A stretch of 64,000 nucleotides of DNA from Kaistella sp. SH40-3 (GCF_030686865.1 NZ_JAQYUS010000005.1:124001-188000), one strand, 5' to 3'. Positions 44,349-53,869 are shown, numbered from the stretch's first letter. Numbers and translations are program-made. The notes: a model not told the origin generated them from the letters alone.

Positions 44349-44876
44349 ATGAAATATTTTTTAATACTATTTTTAGGAATATCGACGGGCTTATTTGGTC
44401 AGAGTCAGAATTTATTTTCTTCCAAAGATGCAGACCTTACGTCTAGAATTCATAATAAGGATACGTTTTATGCTGGTGAGGCTGACAAGGATAAATTTTT
44501 TAAAATAAAATTTGACTCCATAAAAAAGAATGTCCAAAAACCTGAAAGATATTTGGTAGAAGGAGTTACAAACTTTCAGGGGAATCTGACTCCGTTTAAA
44601 GGAGAGATTATTTTCAAAGAAAAATTCGATGTAAAAAATGAGCCAGACAGTGTTTTGCTTTTTGGAGATTTTAACTTTCAAGAACAATCTGAAGAGGCAA
44701 ATCCGGGAATCTTTACAGGTAAAATTAGAATTCAGACCGATAAAGAAATGTCACCAACGCAGCATGGTGCAACCGTAACGTTCAAGGGTGAATTGAAAAA
44801 AGGAGAACATGAAATCCACCAGATTTGGTTTTCGAATTTTACACCACATAATATCGATAAAGTAATTTTTAGATAA
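44349..44876 (+). CDS. Secreted protein of unknown family, paralogue of its downstream neighbour
   Basis: From ATG 44349 the protein has 175 residues with a signal peptide (MKYFLILFLGISTGLFGQ). An upstream TTG at 44337 overlaps the previous gene and would add four residues before the signal peptide; it is rejected. No known domain is recognised. Its central part (RYLVEGVTNFQGN ... FKGEIIF ... LFGDFNFQEQ ... GIFTGKI) aligns with the next gene (EYFVSGFSLVEKT ... FEGKLKI ... VFGEYEFAEE ... GILKGKF), so the two are tandem paralogues. The ATG lies one base after the preceding stop codon. Confidence 0.8.
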   Translation: MKYFLILFLGISTGLFGQSQNLFSSKDADLTSRIHNKDTFYAGEADKDKFFKIKFDSIKKNVQKPERYLVEGVTNFQGNLTPFKGEIIFKEKFDVKNEPDSVLLFGDFNFQEQSEEANPGIFTGKIRIQTDKEMSPTQHGATVTFKGELKKGEHEIHQIWFSNFTPHNIDKVIFR

Positions 44877-44886
44877 AAACACAATC

Positions 44887-45360
44887 ATGATGAAAAACCT
44901 AACCCTTTTATTGCTGCTCATCAGCAGTTTTGCCCTGGCTCAAATGCCCAATATTTCGAGTGTCTGGATGAATAATTCCCAACCTTATCTGGGAACAATC
45001 AGTGCCGAAAAGATGCCTATTAAATTGAGGATTTTAACTTCTGAACAAGATAGAAAGAACGATCAGGAATATTTTGTTTCCGGCTTTTCTTTGGTTGAAA
45101 AAACAAATACCAAATTCGAGGGCAAACTTAAAATCACCAAATATAAACCGGGCACAAAACGAAATACGGTTTTCGGTGAATATGAATTTGCAGAAGAAAG
45201 AACAGGAAAACACTCAGGAATCTTGAAAGGAAAATTTATTTACACTTTTATGTGGAATAAAAAAACCGAGAAAATCGAAAAACAATTTATCGAATTCATC
45301 GGTAATTGGAAAAGTTATGACGGTGTTTTAAATTACCCAACCAACTGGGAAAATCAATAA
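44887..45360 (+). CDS. Secreted protein of unknown family, paralogue of its upstream neighbour
   Basis: A 157-residue protein with a signal peptide (MMKNLTLLLLLISSFALAQ). It starts at ATG 44887 or the ATG at 44890. It shares the repeated pattern with the 44349 gene: YxVxG, FxGxxxI, VFGEYEF and GIxxGKF. Predicted secondary structure from alternating hydrophobic residues is all-beta. The gap of ten bases to its paralogue indicates co-transcription. Function is unknown. Confidence 0.8.
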   Translation: MMKNLTLLLLLISSFALAQMPNISSVWMNNSQPYLGTISAEKMPIKLRILTSEQDRKNDQEYFVSGFSLVEKTNTKFEGKLKITKYKPGTKRNTVFGEYEFAEERTGKHSGILKGKFIYTFMWNKKTEKIEKQFIEFIGNWKSYDGVLNYPTNWENQ

Positions 45361-45375
45361 TTTAAATTTAAAATT

Positions 45376-45822
45376 ATGGCAACAGTAAATCCTTATTTAA
45401 TGTTTGATGGAAACTGCAAAGAAGCATTTGAATTTTATAAAAATGCCTTCGGAAAAGACTTTGCAGATATTAATTATTTCGGCGATATGCCCCCACAGGA
45501 AGGAATGCCACCTTTGTCCGACGAGCAAAAAAACAGGGTGATGCACGTACGATTAGAGATTTCCAAAGAAACGATTTTGTACGGAAGCGATGTTCTCCCT
45601 GGAACTCACGGATTTTCGCATGGAAATAATTTCTCGATTTCGATCAATGCAGATTCCCGCGTAGAAACTGAAAATTTATTTAATAAATTATCCGAAGGTG
45701 GAGTAGTGACCATGCCGCTCGAAGATACTTTTTGGGGCGCTTATTTCGGAATGTGGAAAGATAAATTCGGTATCGACTGGATGGTGAATTATGATGATCC
45801 GACGAAAGTTCAGTCAAATTAA
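45376..45822 (+). CDS. VOC-family protein (PhnB-like)
   Basis: The 148-residue protein matches the glyoxalase/bleomycin resistance (VOC) superfamily, PhnB-like subgroup: MATVNPYLMFDGNCKEAFEFY start, RVMHVRLEISKETILYGSD centre and FGMWKDKFGIDWMVNYDDP end. Many members with this start are of unknown activity. It is 15 bases after the preceding gene and is followed by a strong hairpin. Confidence 0.88.
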   Translation: MATVNPYLMFDGNCKEAFEFYKNAFGKDFADINYFGDMPPQEGMPPLSDEQKNRVMHVRLEISKETILYGSDVLPGTHGFSHGNNFSISINADSRVETENLFNKLSEGGVVTMPLEDTFWGAYFGMWKDKFGIDWMVNYDDPTKVQSN

Positions 45823-45864
45823 ATGTTCTTTTTAATAATGCTGGAAAAAACTTTCAACTAAAAA

Positions 45865-45897
45865 AACCCTTTCAGCCTTTTAAAGGCTGAAAGGGTT
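45865..45897. terminator. Perfect palindromic terminator, one of two near-identical copies
   Basis: AACCCTTTCAGCCTTT pairs with AAAGGCTGAAAGGGTT across a single T, a 16-base perfect stem, with A-rich sequence on the left. A near-identical hairpin occurs at 60113-60142. Confidence 0.85.
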
Positions 45898-45919
45898 CTG
45901 TAAATTTTATCGATCTAAT

Positions 45920-47134
45920 CTAGATATTTACGTTTTCCAGAATAATCGCGTAACCTTGTCCAACGCCGATACACATTGTTGCCAACGCATATTTTTTACC
46001 GGTTTTTTGAAGTTCCAAAGCCGCAGAATAAGTAATTCTGGTTCCGCTCATTCCAAGTGGATGACCGAGTGAAATTGCGCCACCATTTACATTAACTCTT
46101 GCATCGTCATTTGCGATTCCGAGTTCTTTTAAACAGGCGATACTTTGGGCGGCAAACGCTTCATTCAACTCGATAATATCAATTTGATCTAAAGTTAAGT
46201 TCGCTCTTTTTAATGCTAATTTGGTCGCTTCAACCGGACCAATTCCCATAATTCTTGGTTCAACACCAACAACGGCAGAACTTACGATTTTCGCCAAAGG
46301 TTTTAAGTTGTAGTTTTTTACGGCATCATCAGAAGCAATAATTACGGCAGCAGCACCATCATTTAATCCTGAAGAATTTCCTGCGGTTACTGTTCCGTTT
46401 TCCTTCATGAAAGCCGGTCTTAATTTTCCTAAAATTTCTACAGTAGAAGTAGGTTTGATGAATTCATCTTTATTAATGACAATTGCATCACCTTTTCTTT
46501 GCGGAATTTTGATGTCAGAAATTTCTTCTGCAAATCTACCAGATTCTTGTGCTTTTGTCGCTTTCATTTGAGAATTCAAAGCAAATTTATCCTGTTCTTC
46601 ACGGGAGATTTTATATTGGTCTGCGAGATTTTCTGCAGTTTTTCCCATGGCATCAATTCCGTACATTTTTTCCATGGCAGGATTCACAAAACGCCATCCA
46701 AAACTGGAATCAAACATTTTAGAATCTGTTCCAAACGCCGATTCTGATTTAGAAAGAACATAAGGCGCTCTCGACATTCCTTCAACGCCACCAGAAATGA
46801 ATAAATCTCCTTCTCCTGATCTGATCGCGCGCATTGCGTGTACAATCGAACTCATTCCAGAGGCACACAATCTGTTTACCGTTTCACCCGGAACATTAAT
46901 TGGGATTCCAGCCAAAAGCAAAGCCATTCTCGCAACATTACGATTGTCTTCGCCGGCTTGATTAGCGCAACCGATAATCACATCATCAATTTTATCTAAA
47001 GGTAAATCTGGATTTTTCTCAATTAAACTTTTTAGGACAGAAGCCATTAAATCATCCGTTCTTACGGGTGCCAAACTTCCTTTGAAATTTCCAATCGCAG
47101 AACGTGTTCCATCGATGATATATGCGTTATTCAT
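45920..47134 (-). CDS. pcaF: Acetyl-CoA C-acyltransferase of the PcaF/PaaJ type
   Basis: Thiolytic cleavage of 3-oxoadipyl-CoA or a related 3-oxoacyl-CoA to acetyl-CoA and a shorter acyl-CoA, as in the 3-oxoadipate and phenylacetate pathways. Of 404 residues, the nucleophilic Cys is C90 (NRLCASGMSS), the NEAFA motif (IDIIELNEAFAAQS) supplies His/Asn positions, and GGAISLGHPLGMSG and the second Cys in LATMCIGVGQG are present. The GCANQAGEDNRNVARMALLLAG block is typical of the 3-oxoadipyl-CoA thiolases. The gene stands alone here; no other catabolic genes are nearby. Confidence 0.9.
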   Translation of the reverse strand: MNNAYIIDGTRSAIGNFKGSLAPVRTDDLMASVLKSLIEKNPDLPLDKIDDVIIGCANQAGEDNRNVARMALLLAGIPINVPGETVNRLCASGMSSIVHAMRAIRSGEGDLFISGGVEGMSRAPYVLSKSESAFGTDSKMFDSSFGWRFVNPAMEKMYGIDAMGKTAENLADQYKISREEQDKFALNSQMKATKAQESGRFAEEISDIKIPQRKGDAIVINKDEFIKPTSTVEILGKLRPAFMKENGTVTAGNSSGLNDGAAAVIIASDDAVKNYNLKPLAKIVSSAVVGVEPRIMGIGPVEATKLALKRANLTLDQIDIIELNEAFAAQSIACLKELGIANDDARVNVNGGAISLGHPLGMSGTRITYSAALELQKTGKKYALATMCIGVGQGYAIILENVNI

Positions 47135-47408
47135 TTTTTATTTTTTAGTGAGCGTAAATTTAAGAAAATAAAAAAGACTCTTCGAATAGTCAATCTTTAG
47201 TTTTAAAAATTTAGAAATCATGTGAATTTTGTTTCTGCTAATTTTTTGCAAGTTCATTTTATTACTAAAAAATAACTTATTTTAGATAAAATAAAATTTT
47301 AAGTAAAAATATAAACGTCTTCGGCAGATTCTTTGCATTGATGCTCATTTTTCGATAGGTTTAAAGAATAATAAAAATCAGATAACATTTTTCTTTTCAA
47401 TTAATGGA

Positions 47409-49112
47409 ATGATTTATAAAACTAAATACAGACAACTTATACATTATTCGCTGATTGCGTGTACTTTGTGCATTCAAATCATCATCTGTATCTTTATTTA
47501 TAACGAATATTTTAACGGAAAGAAAGTTGAAGTTATTGAGAATCAAATTCAGGAAACTCACGTTCTGAAGAATTTAATGGAAAATTCCAGAAAAGATTTG
47601 TTGAGCGCACAAGATAATTTGCAGAAATACGTCTTTAATAATGATAAAAAATATTTAGAATCTTATTTTCAATCTTTGCGTAATCTAAATAAAAATTTGG
47701 ACAGTATTAGCGCTTATAAAAATATTAATCCTTCTTTAAAAAGTTTTATTAATTCGAGAAAATCTGAACTTTCAAAACTTCCGAATCTGGAGAAATCGAT
47801 TAATTCTGTTTATCGTGAGTTCAAGAAACCTGCGCCCGAAAAAGTTCCTTTTAAAATAAAAGATTTTCAAGTCAAAAGTATTCCGAAAATTTATGATACT
47901 AAAGTAGAGTATCGGTTAGACAGCGTCCAGAAAAAAACGCTTCTGAACCGACTGAAAGCAGCGGTAAAAAATGATGTCGACGTTCAAAGAGAACTCACAA
48001 TTATTTCGACCAAATACGGAGATTCTGTAAATACTGACCAAATTAAAAACGACATTGATAGTATTATAAACGCGGTAAATAACCATTACGGCAATGAAAT
48101 AAAGAAGTATGAATCTGGTATTACGGCCTCGCAAACCAAGAATAATAATCTGTATCAGATTTACGACCAATTGATTGTCTATAGCAATAATTGGATGGGG
48201 ATTTATAATATTGCGGTAAGTGATTTCAGTAAAAATCTGGAAAAAGATCTGTACGAACAAAATTCAATTAACAATAAAATTAGAAGATATTCGGTGTTGG
48301 GATTAATGATTTTGATGTTCTTTGTAATGATCGTCATCGTTTACTACAACAGACAATCTTATCTTTATGAGAAAAAATTGAAGTTGGCTTACGAGGAAAT
48401 TAACAAAAACCTGAATTTTAAAAATAAAATTTTAGGAATGTTGAGTCATGAAATCCGTTCACCTTTAAAAATTATTAATATTTTTATCGATAGAATCAGC
48501 AAAAAAACAAAAGATGAAAATATTGCAGATTATTTGAAAACCATAAAATTTACCAATAATTCCTTATTAATTCAAGCCAATCAAATATTGGAATACACCA
48601 AAAATCAAGAAAAGAAAGTTGAATTAAGACCTATAGAATTTAATCTTCGAAATGAAATTGAATCGATATTTCGGGCATTTGAACCTTATATCGAATCAAA
48701 AAATAATGTTTTTGAAGTAAAAAATAATATTCATCCTGAAACAATTGTTTTGGCTGATAACATTAAGATTCATCAGGTTTTCACGAATATTTTGGGGAAT
48801 GCGAATAAGTTTACAGAAGACGGTAAAATTGAAGTAAATTTAAATACGAATCAGGTCAACGAAAAAATAGTAAGACTCAATGTTTCGGTTTCTGACACTG
48901 GCGCAGGAATTTCGAAATCAGATATTAAAAAGATTTTTGAACCTTATTTTCAAGGAGTTGTTTCTACTGAAATTGATAATCTTGGTGCAGGTTTAGGTTT
49001 AAATTTATGCAAGGAAATCATTGATCTTTTTCAGGGAACTATTTCCGCACAAAGTACTTTAGGAAAAGGAACAACCGTAACTTTCGCCATTAATCTGAAT
49101 ATTGCAAAATGA
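47409..49112 (+). CDS. Sensor histidine kinase with large periplasmic helical domain
   Basis: The 567-residue membrane kinase has a first helix (about 10-30), an extracytoplasmic region of some 260 residues with heptad-like helices and no recognised sensor domain, and a second helix (about 294-314). The dimerisation/phosphotransfer helix follows: ILGMLSHEIRSPLKIINIF with phosphoacceptor H347. The ATPase domain has the N box (HQVFTNILGNANKF), G1 (DTGAGIS), F (FEPYF) and G2 (GAGLGLNLC) boxes. It overlaps the response regulator gene by four bases and forms a two-component system with it. Confidence 0.93.
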   Translation: MIYKTKYRQLIHYSLIACTLCIQIIICIFIYNEYFNGKKVEVIENQIQETHVLKNLMENSRKDLLSAQDNLQKYVFNNDKKYLESYFQSLRNLNKNLDSISAYKNINPSLKSFINSRKSELSKLPNLEKSINSVYREFKKPAPEKVPFKIKDFQVKSIPKIYDTKVEYRLDSVQKKTLLNRLKAAVKNDVDVQRELTIISTKYGDSVNTDQIKNDIDSIINAVNNHYGNEIKKYESGITASQTKNNNLYQIYDQLIVYSNNWMGIYNIAVSDFSKNLEKDLYEQNSINNKIRRYSVLGLMILMFFVMIVIVYYNRQSYLYEKKLKLAYEEINKNLNFKNKILGMLSHEIRSPLKIINIFIDRISKKTKDENIADYLKTIKFTNNSLLIQANQILEYTKNQEKKVELRPIEFNLRNEIESIFRAFEPYIESKNNVFEVKNNIHPETIVLADNIKIHQVFTNILGNANKFTEDGKIEVNLNTNQVNEKIVRLNVSVSDTGAGISKSDIKKIFEPYFQGVVSTEIDNLGAGLGLNLCKEIIDLFQGTISAQSTLGKGTTVTFAINLNIAK

Positions 49113-49747
49113 ATAAATCGATAAAATTTCTGTTGGGTGATGATCATAATATTGTTCGTCAGGGACTTCAATTTATTATTGGAGATGTTTCTGAAAATCC
49201 CGAGATTATTCATGCTTCGAGTTTGGAACAGATTTTAAGTCAAATTAAATCGAACTCTTTTGACATTGCTATTTTAGATGCACAGTTTCCCGATGGGAAT
49301 TCGCTTTCAATTATTGCGGAAATAAAAAGTCTTCAACCCGAAATTAAAATTCTGATTTTTACCAGTTTTGAGGAAGAAAATTATTCTTTAAAATTTATTA
49401 ATGAAGGTGCTGATGGTTTTCTCAATAAGTTAAGTGAAGAAAACGAAATTCAAAATGCAATTAAGGAAATGGTTGAAAAAGGAAGTTCTTTTCCGCCATT
49501 TACCACAAAAATGTTACAGTTATCAGATGAACATATTGCGCTTTTAAATCCTTTAAATCAACTCACCGAAAGAGAATTGGAAATTGCATTATTATATGCA
49601 AAAGGATTTGGAAACCTCGAAATTGCAAACAGTTTATCGCTTCGACAAAATACCGTAAGCACCTTTAAAAAAAGGATTTTTGACAAACTTAAAGTCGACA
49701 CTTTGGTTGATTTAATTGACTTGGTAAGAACGCATCATGATCTCTAA
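49109..49747 (+). CDS. NarL/FixJ-type response regulator
   Basis: The 212-residue regulator has a receiver domain with acidic pair DD (LLGDDHNIV) at residues 11-12, phosphoacceptor D57 (IAILDAQFPDG), a conserved Thr/Ser (FTSFEEEN) and Lys (LNKLSEEN). The LuxR-type HTH lies at about 151-208 (LTERELEIALLYAKGFGNLEI). It is translationally coupled to the kinase. A glycosyltransferase gene follows 126 bases later, a possible target. Confidence 0.93.
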   Translation: MNKSIKFLLGDDHNIVRQGLQFIIGDVSENPEIIHASSLEQILSQIKSNSFDIAILDAQFPDGNSLSIIAEIKSLQPEIKILIFTSFEEENYSLKFINEGADGFLNKLSEENEIQNAIKEMVEKGSSFPPFTTKMLQLSDEHIALLNPLNQLTERELEIALLYAKGFGNLEIANSLSLRQNTVSTFKKRIFDKLKVDTLVDLIDLVRTHHDL

Positions 49748-49873
49748 AATGTTGTATTGTAGATAAATATCTACAATACTCTCGACAAACATCGACTCGA
49801 TTTTCCCGAAAAAAAAATCTGTTTCCCTTTACTTTGTAAGTGAATTTAGTTAGTAACTATAAAGTTTAGGAAA

Positions 49874-51256
49874 ATGAAAGAAAATCGAATAAAAAAAGAA
49901 TTTTTGCGTGATAAAATATCTCGTGCGGTCTCAAAAATAAAAGCATTAAGTAAGAAGGAATTCGGCGTTTTAATTGCGGTTCAAATTGTAATGTTTAGCG
50001 CTATTTATGCGGTTAATAATTTTAGTCCTTATTTTGAAGAACTTCATTTTGTAAGAATGCAGACGATTTCTGGACGAATTTTAGTGTTCTCTTTGTTAAC
50101 CATCTTAATATTCCAGGTTTCGTTTCTTATTTATATTGCTTATTTATTTTTTAAATATAAAGCGGTGAAATCAGTTTCAGATGAAGAACTGCCAAGTTGT
50201 ACCGTAATTGTACCGGCGTATAATGAAGGAAAGTTGGTTTATGAAACATTATTAAGTATTGCTGCAAGTGATTTCCCGATGCATAAAATGGAAGTTATTG
50301 CGGTAGATGATGGAAGTAGCGATGATACTTGGTTTTGGATTAACAAAGCAAATACCGATTTAGGAAATACGATTACGGTTTATAAACAACCTGAAAACAA
50401 AGGAAAAAGACACGCACTACATCTTGGTTTTACTACAGGAAACGGCGACGTTTTTATTTCAATCGATAGCGATTCCGTTGTAGAAAAAAATACGATTAGA
50501 AATTTGGTGAGTCCTTTTGCAGTCAACAAAAACTGTGGTGCAGTTGCTGGAAATGTAAAAGTTTTGAACAAAAACCAAGGCATGATTCCAAGAATGCTGA
50601 ACGTAAGTTTCGTATTTAGTTTTGAATTTATGCGGGCTGCACAAAGTTCGTTAGGATTTGTATTATGTACGCCTGGAGCATTATCTGCTTATCGTAGAGA
50701 AGCGGTTTTACATTGTCTTACAGATTGGATTGACCAAACATTTTTCGGACGTGCGGCAACAATTGGAGAAGATCGTGCGATGACGAATTTAATTTTAAAA
50801 CAAGGTTACGATGTTCAGTTTCAAAGAAATGCAAACGTTTTAACCAATACGCCGACTTCATTTAAAACTTTACACAAAATGTTTACAAGATGGGGCAGAA
50901 GTAATGTTCGTGAAACATTGATGATGAACCGTTTTATTTTTAATGATTTTAGAATGAAAAACAAAACAGGCGCACGATTTATTTTTATCAATCAGTGGGT
51001 GAACTTACTTGCTGCTTTTCCTCTAATGATTTTGATGTTCTATTTTTTAATGACTCATCCGCTTTTATATCTAAGTTCAGCACTGACGGGAACTTTTATT
51101 TTTGCGAGTATTCAGATGTTGTTTTTTAGTAAAAAATATAATTTTATCGATGCGCTTTGGGCTTATCCGTACAGTGTGTTTTATTTATTTGGTCTTTTCT
51201 GGATTTTCCCTTTTTCAATTGCTACGGTTAAAAACGGAGGTTGGTTAACGAGATAA
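49874..51256 (+). CDS. Processive family 2 glycosyltransferase (polysaccharide synthase type)
   Basis: Inner membrane enzyme that likely polymerises or extends a polysaccharide. The 460-residue protein has two N-terminal helices (about 33-50 and 69-93), a GT-A domain and three C-terminal helices (about 376-460). The catalytic signatures are VDDGSSDDTW, ISIDSDSVVEKN (DxD), GEDRAMTN (ED) and KMFTRWGRS, which corresponds to the QxxRW motif of processive synthases (Gln replaced by Met). It resembles PgaC/hyaluronan synthases. The absence of accessory genes means the product is unknown. It lies just after a two-component system. Confidence 0.9.
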   Translation: MKENRIKKEFLRDKISRAVSKIKALSKKEFGVLIAVQIVMFSAIYAVNNFSPYFEELHFVRMQTISGRILVFSLLTILIFQVSFLIYIAYLFFKYKAVKSVSDEELPSCTVIVPAYNEGKLVYETLLSIAASDFPMHKMEVIAVDDGSSDDTWFWINKANTDLGNTITVYKQPENKGKRHALHLGFTTGNGDVFISIDSDSVVEKNTIRNLVSPFAVNKNCGAVAGNVKVLNKNQGMIPRMLNVSFVFSFEFMRAAQSSLGFVLCTPGALSAYRREAVLHCLTDWIDQTFFGRAATIGEDRAMTNLILKQGYDVQFQRNANVLTNTPTSFKTLHKMFTRWGRSNVRETLMMNRFIFNDFRMKNKTGARFIFINQWVNLLAAFPLMILMFYFLMTHPLLYLSSALTGTFIFASIQMLFFSKKYNFIDALWAYPYSVFYLFGLFWIFPFSIATVKNGGWLTR

Positions 51257-51287
51257 AATTCAATTTAGATAAGAGAAAGAAATTGCT

Positions 51288-51321
51288 CCCTTTAATATTC
51301 AATTATTAAAGGGACTTTTTT
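51288..51321. terminator. Bidirectional terminator between the glycosyltransferase and the TspO-like gene
   Basis: CCCTTTAATA pairs with TATTAAAGGG around a six-base loop and is followed by ACTTTTTTTTT; its right arm overlaps the last codons of the minus-strand gene. Confidence 0.85.
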
Positions 51322-52067
51322 TTTAATATTTTGAAACAACTGCTGATAAAAATAATTATGGCCGCAATCAAGGCTGCTAAATAAATCTCCTGATTAACTT
51401 CTTTATTTGCCATTGCAATAGCAACCAAAGCCCAAACGGCAACGAAAGCAAACACAGGTGCGTTCTTTTTCCAAGTCATGAAGGTGTGAATTAGAGACGC
51501 AATTATGATTAAAATGATTGTCCAGGAAACATCTGAAATTCCCAATCCGCTCCATTCAATTTTAGTGAGCCACGCAGCGACGGCAGCGATTAAAGCAACA
51601 CTTACCCAACCAGCGTAAATTTGAAAAGGAAAATTAACGAACCATTTTTGTGCGTTTCCTGAATTGTATTTTAATTCTTCCATTAATATTATTAAAAGAG
51701 AGATAAACGCGATTAAAAGAACGATTACGGATAAACCAGTAAAATCGTAAAGCCACGTCAAAATCCAGGCGCAATTGGCGAGACATGAAACGACAAACCA
51801 CCAGCCGATTTTTTCTACAAATCCGTCCGATTCATTTTTAGAAGGATTGAATAAACTTCTGCCCGTATAAAAGACAAATCCAATTAAAAGTAAATAAATG
51901 AAACCCCAAATTGAAAAGGCATAACCTGCAGGCGTAAATAAATTGTGGTATTGATTAGAAACATTCGCGATCGTTTTACCATTAAAAATTCCGGTATTGC
52001 TTAAATAATTAAAGATGATGGTGAACACCAAAAAGAGACCATTAGATATTTGTAATTTTTTAATCAT
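51306..52067 (-). CDS. TspO/MBR-like membrane protein (tryptophan-rich sensory protein)
   Basis: A 253-residue membrane protein with about eight hydrophobic segments. The FTPAGYAFSIWGFIYL motif (about 43-58) resembles the WxPxxxFxxxWxxLY signature of the TspO/tryptophan-rich sensory protein family, but the protein is longer than classical TspO (about 160). Trp and Phe are frequent. Family members have been linked to tetrapyrrole binding; a role here is unknown. Confidence 0.75.
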   Translation of the reverse strand: MIKKLQISNGLFLVFTIIFNYLSNTGIFNGKTIANVSNQYHNLFTPAGYAFSIWGFIYLLLIGFVFYTGRSLFNPSKNESDGFVEKIGWWFVVSCLANCAWILTWLYDFTGLSVIVLLIAFISLLIILMEELKYNSGNAQKWFVNFPFQIYAGWVSVALIAAVAAWLTKIEWSGLGISDVSWTIILIIIASLIHTFMTWKKNAPVFAFVAVWALVAIAMANKEVNQEIYLAALIAAIIIFISSCFKILKKKSL

Positions 52068-52165
52068 CGTATAAAATTTACTTTAAAGTTTAAAGGGCAA
52101 ATGAAGGTACTAAAATAGATAATTTAAAATCTAAAATTCTTGCAATCATTAAAATTAAATGCTGA

Positions 52166-53260
52166 TTAATCATAAGTTTCCCACCATTTCTCATACTTTT
52201 TAGAATCATCTTCCCAAGTTGTTTTTTCTCCAATTTTTGGCGTAATAACTCTCAGATTCTCTGTGTTTAATTCTGTAATTTTTTTTAATGGTTCATCCCA
52301 AGGATGGGTGGCCAGAACAAATTTAGAATGATGAACCGGAATCATTCGTTTGGCATTCAAATCTTTCATGGCCAAGAGTTGCTCTGCCGGAATCATGTGA
52401 ATGTATCGCCAATCCTTATTGTATTGTCCGGTCTCCAGGATTGCCAAATCAAAACCATTAAATTTTTCACCGATCTTTTTGAAATGAGAATCGTAGCCAC
52501 TGTCGCCACCAACGTAAATTTTCTGCGTTGGAGTTATTAAGGCGAAACTCGCCCAAATGGCTTGGTTTCTTTTAAAACTGCGTCCCGAAAAATGGCGACC
52601 TGTTTCACAGTAAATTTTAAATCCATTTCCGAGATCAAAGTTTTCGCCCCAATCAAGTTCGATTATTTTTGAGGATTCATAATTCCAATGTTCCAAATGT
52701 TCGCCAGTTCCTAAACCGGTGATGACTTTACCAACCTTTGGGTTTAATTTCTTCACCGTTTTATAATCCAGATGATCCCAGTGATCGTGCGTGATAATCA
52801 AATAATCCAATTGAGGGATATCTTCGACTTCGTAAAGATCAGTTCCTGCCATTGCTTTTCCCGTGAAGGAAAAAGGTGATGCATGTCCACAGAAGACAGG
52901 ATCTACCAATATCTTTTTTCCATCGACTTGAATGAAATAAGAGGAATGTCCAAACCAGATAAATACATTTTCATCTGGACTTATATGATGTAAGTCAGTT
53001 TTTTCAAAATTAAATTTTTGCATAGGAACTTTTCGCGGTGTATTTCCAAAGAGAAACCGAAACATTACTTTGGCCATGTTTGTATCCTCTGCAAGTTGTG
53101 GCGTAGGACTTATATTTTGAAAAGCACCGTCTTTATAATTGGGAGATTTTAAAATCCTTTCCAGCCTTTTGCCTGAAGGTTTCTTTCCAAATTGAGGATG
53201 ATTAAAAATGAAAAAAACTGCGGCGGAAATTGTTAATAAAACAATAATAAATATAATCAT
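52166..53260 (-). CDS. Membrane-anchored MBL-fold metallo-hydrolase (NAPE-PLD/UlaG-like)
   Basis: The 364-residue protein has an N-terminal transmembrane anchor (MIIFIIVLLTISAAVFFIF) and a metallo-beta-lactamase fold. The dinuclear metal site THDHWDHLD lies at about residues 155-163; further ligands are in LGTGEHLEHW and GGDSGYDSHF, and the last His in VHHSKFVLATHPWDEP. The presence of the VDPVFCGHASPFSF block and the HHISPDENVFIWFGHSSY start is seen in MBL proteins related to NAPE-phospholipase D. The substrate, perhaps a lipid or lactone, is not decidable. Confidence 0.9.
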   Translation of the reverse strand: MIIFIIVLLTISAAVFFIFNHPQFGKKPSGKRLERILKSPNYKDGAFQNISPTPQLAEDTNMAKVMFRFLFGNTPRKVPMQKFNFEKTDLHHISPDENVFIWFGHSSYFIQVDGKKILVDPVFCGHASPFSFTGKAMAGTDLYEVEDIPQLDYLIITHDHWDHLDYKTVKKLNPKVGKVITGLGTGEHLEHWNYESSKIIELDWGENFDLGNGFKIYCETGRHFSGRSFKRNQAIWASFALITPTQKIYVGGDSGYDSHFKKIGEKFNGFDLAILETGQYNKDWRYIHMIPAEQLLAMKDLNAKRMIPVHHSKFVLATHPWDEPLKKITELNTENLRVITPKIGEKTTWEDDSKKYEKWWETYD

Positions 53261-53393
53261 TTCTGAATGTTAAAATAGTAAAAAAATAAAGCACGAAAGT
53301 AAACCAAATATTTATCATGTTACTTGTCTCACATCAGTAATTTTGCTTAATTTTAAGTAATCAAATTGTTTAACCCAATAAATTTATAAAATT

Positions 53394-53819
53394 ATGCACG
53401 ATAATGTAGTTATTAAACAACGTATTAATGCGCCAGTTGATAAAGTGTGGAGCGCAATTACCAATCGTTCGCAAATGAAAGATTGGTATTTCGATATCGC
53501 TGATTTCAATACTGATTTACACACTGAGTTTAGTTTTTATGAGAAAGATGGTGAGAATAAATATCAGCATCATGGGGAAATTTTGGAAGTTATTCCCAAT
53601 GAAAAATTGAAATATTCGTGGTCGTATCCCGAAATTACAAAAGACAAAACAATTGTTAAATGGAATCTTCAAGATGAGGGCGATAAAACTTTAGTAATAC
53701 TCACACACAAAGGATTGGAAAATTTTGAACATTTGGGTGAAGAGTTTAGCAAAGATGCTTTTGACAAAGCCTGGACGAAAATTGTTTCTATTAAGTTGAA
53801 AAATTTTATCGAAAACTAA
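53394..53819 (+). CDS. SRPBCC (AHSA1-like) family protein
   Basis: A 141-residue START-like/Bet v1-like fold of the AHSA1 type: VVIKQRINAPVDKVWSAITNRSQMKDWYFDI start, KLKYSWSYPEITKDKTIVKWNL centre and a C-terminal helix FSKDAFDKAWTKIVSIKLKNFI. These proteins bind hydrophobic ligands in a deep pocket or act as Hsp90 co-factors; a role here is unknown. It is followed by a hairpin terminator. Confidence 0.88.
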   Translation: MHDNVVIKQRINAPVDKVWSAITNRSQMKDWYFDIADFNTDLHTEFSFYEKDGENKYQHHGEILEVIPNEKLKYSWSYPEITKDKTIVKWNLQDEGDKTLVILTHKGLENFEHLGEEFSKDAFDKAWTKIVSIKLKNFIEN

Positions 53820-53840
53820 ACTGCCTTTTTTAAAAATGTA

Positions 53841-53869
53841 AAACACGCCCGAAAGCGTGTTTTTTTTAT
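53841..53869. terminator. Bidirectional terminator between SRPBCC gene and tatC
   Basis: AAACACGC pairs with GCGTGTTT around CCGAAA and is followed by eight T. Confidence 0.85.
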
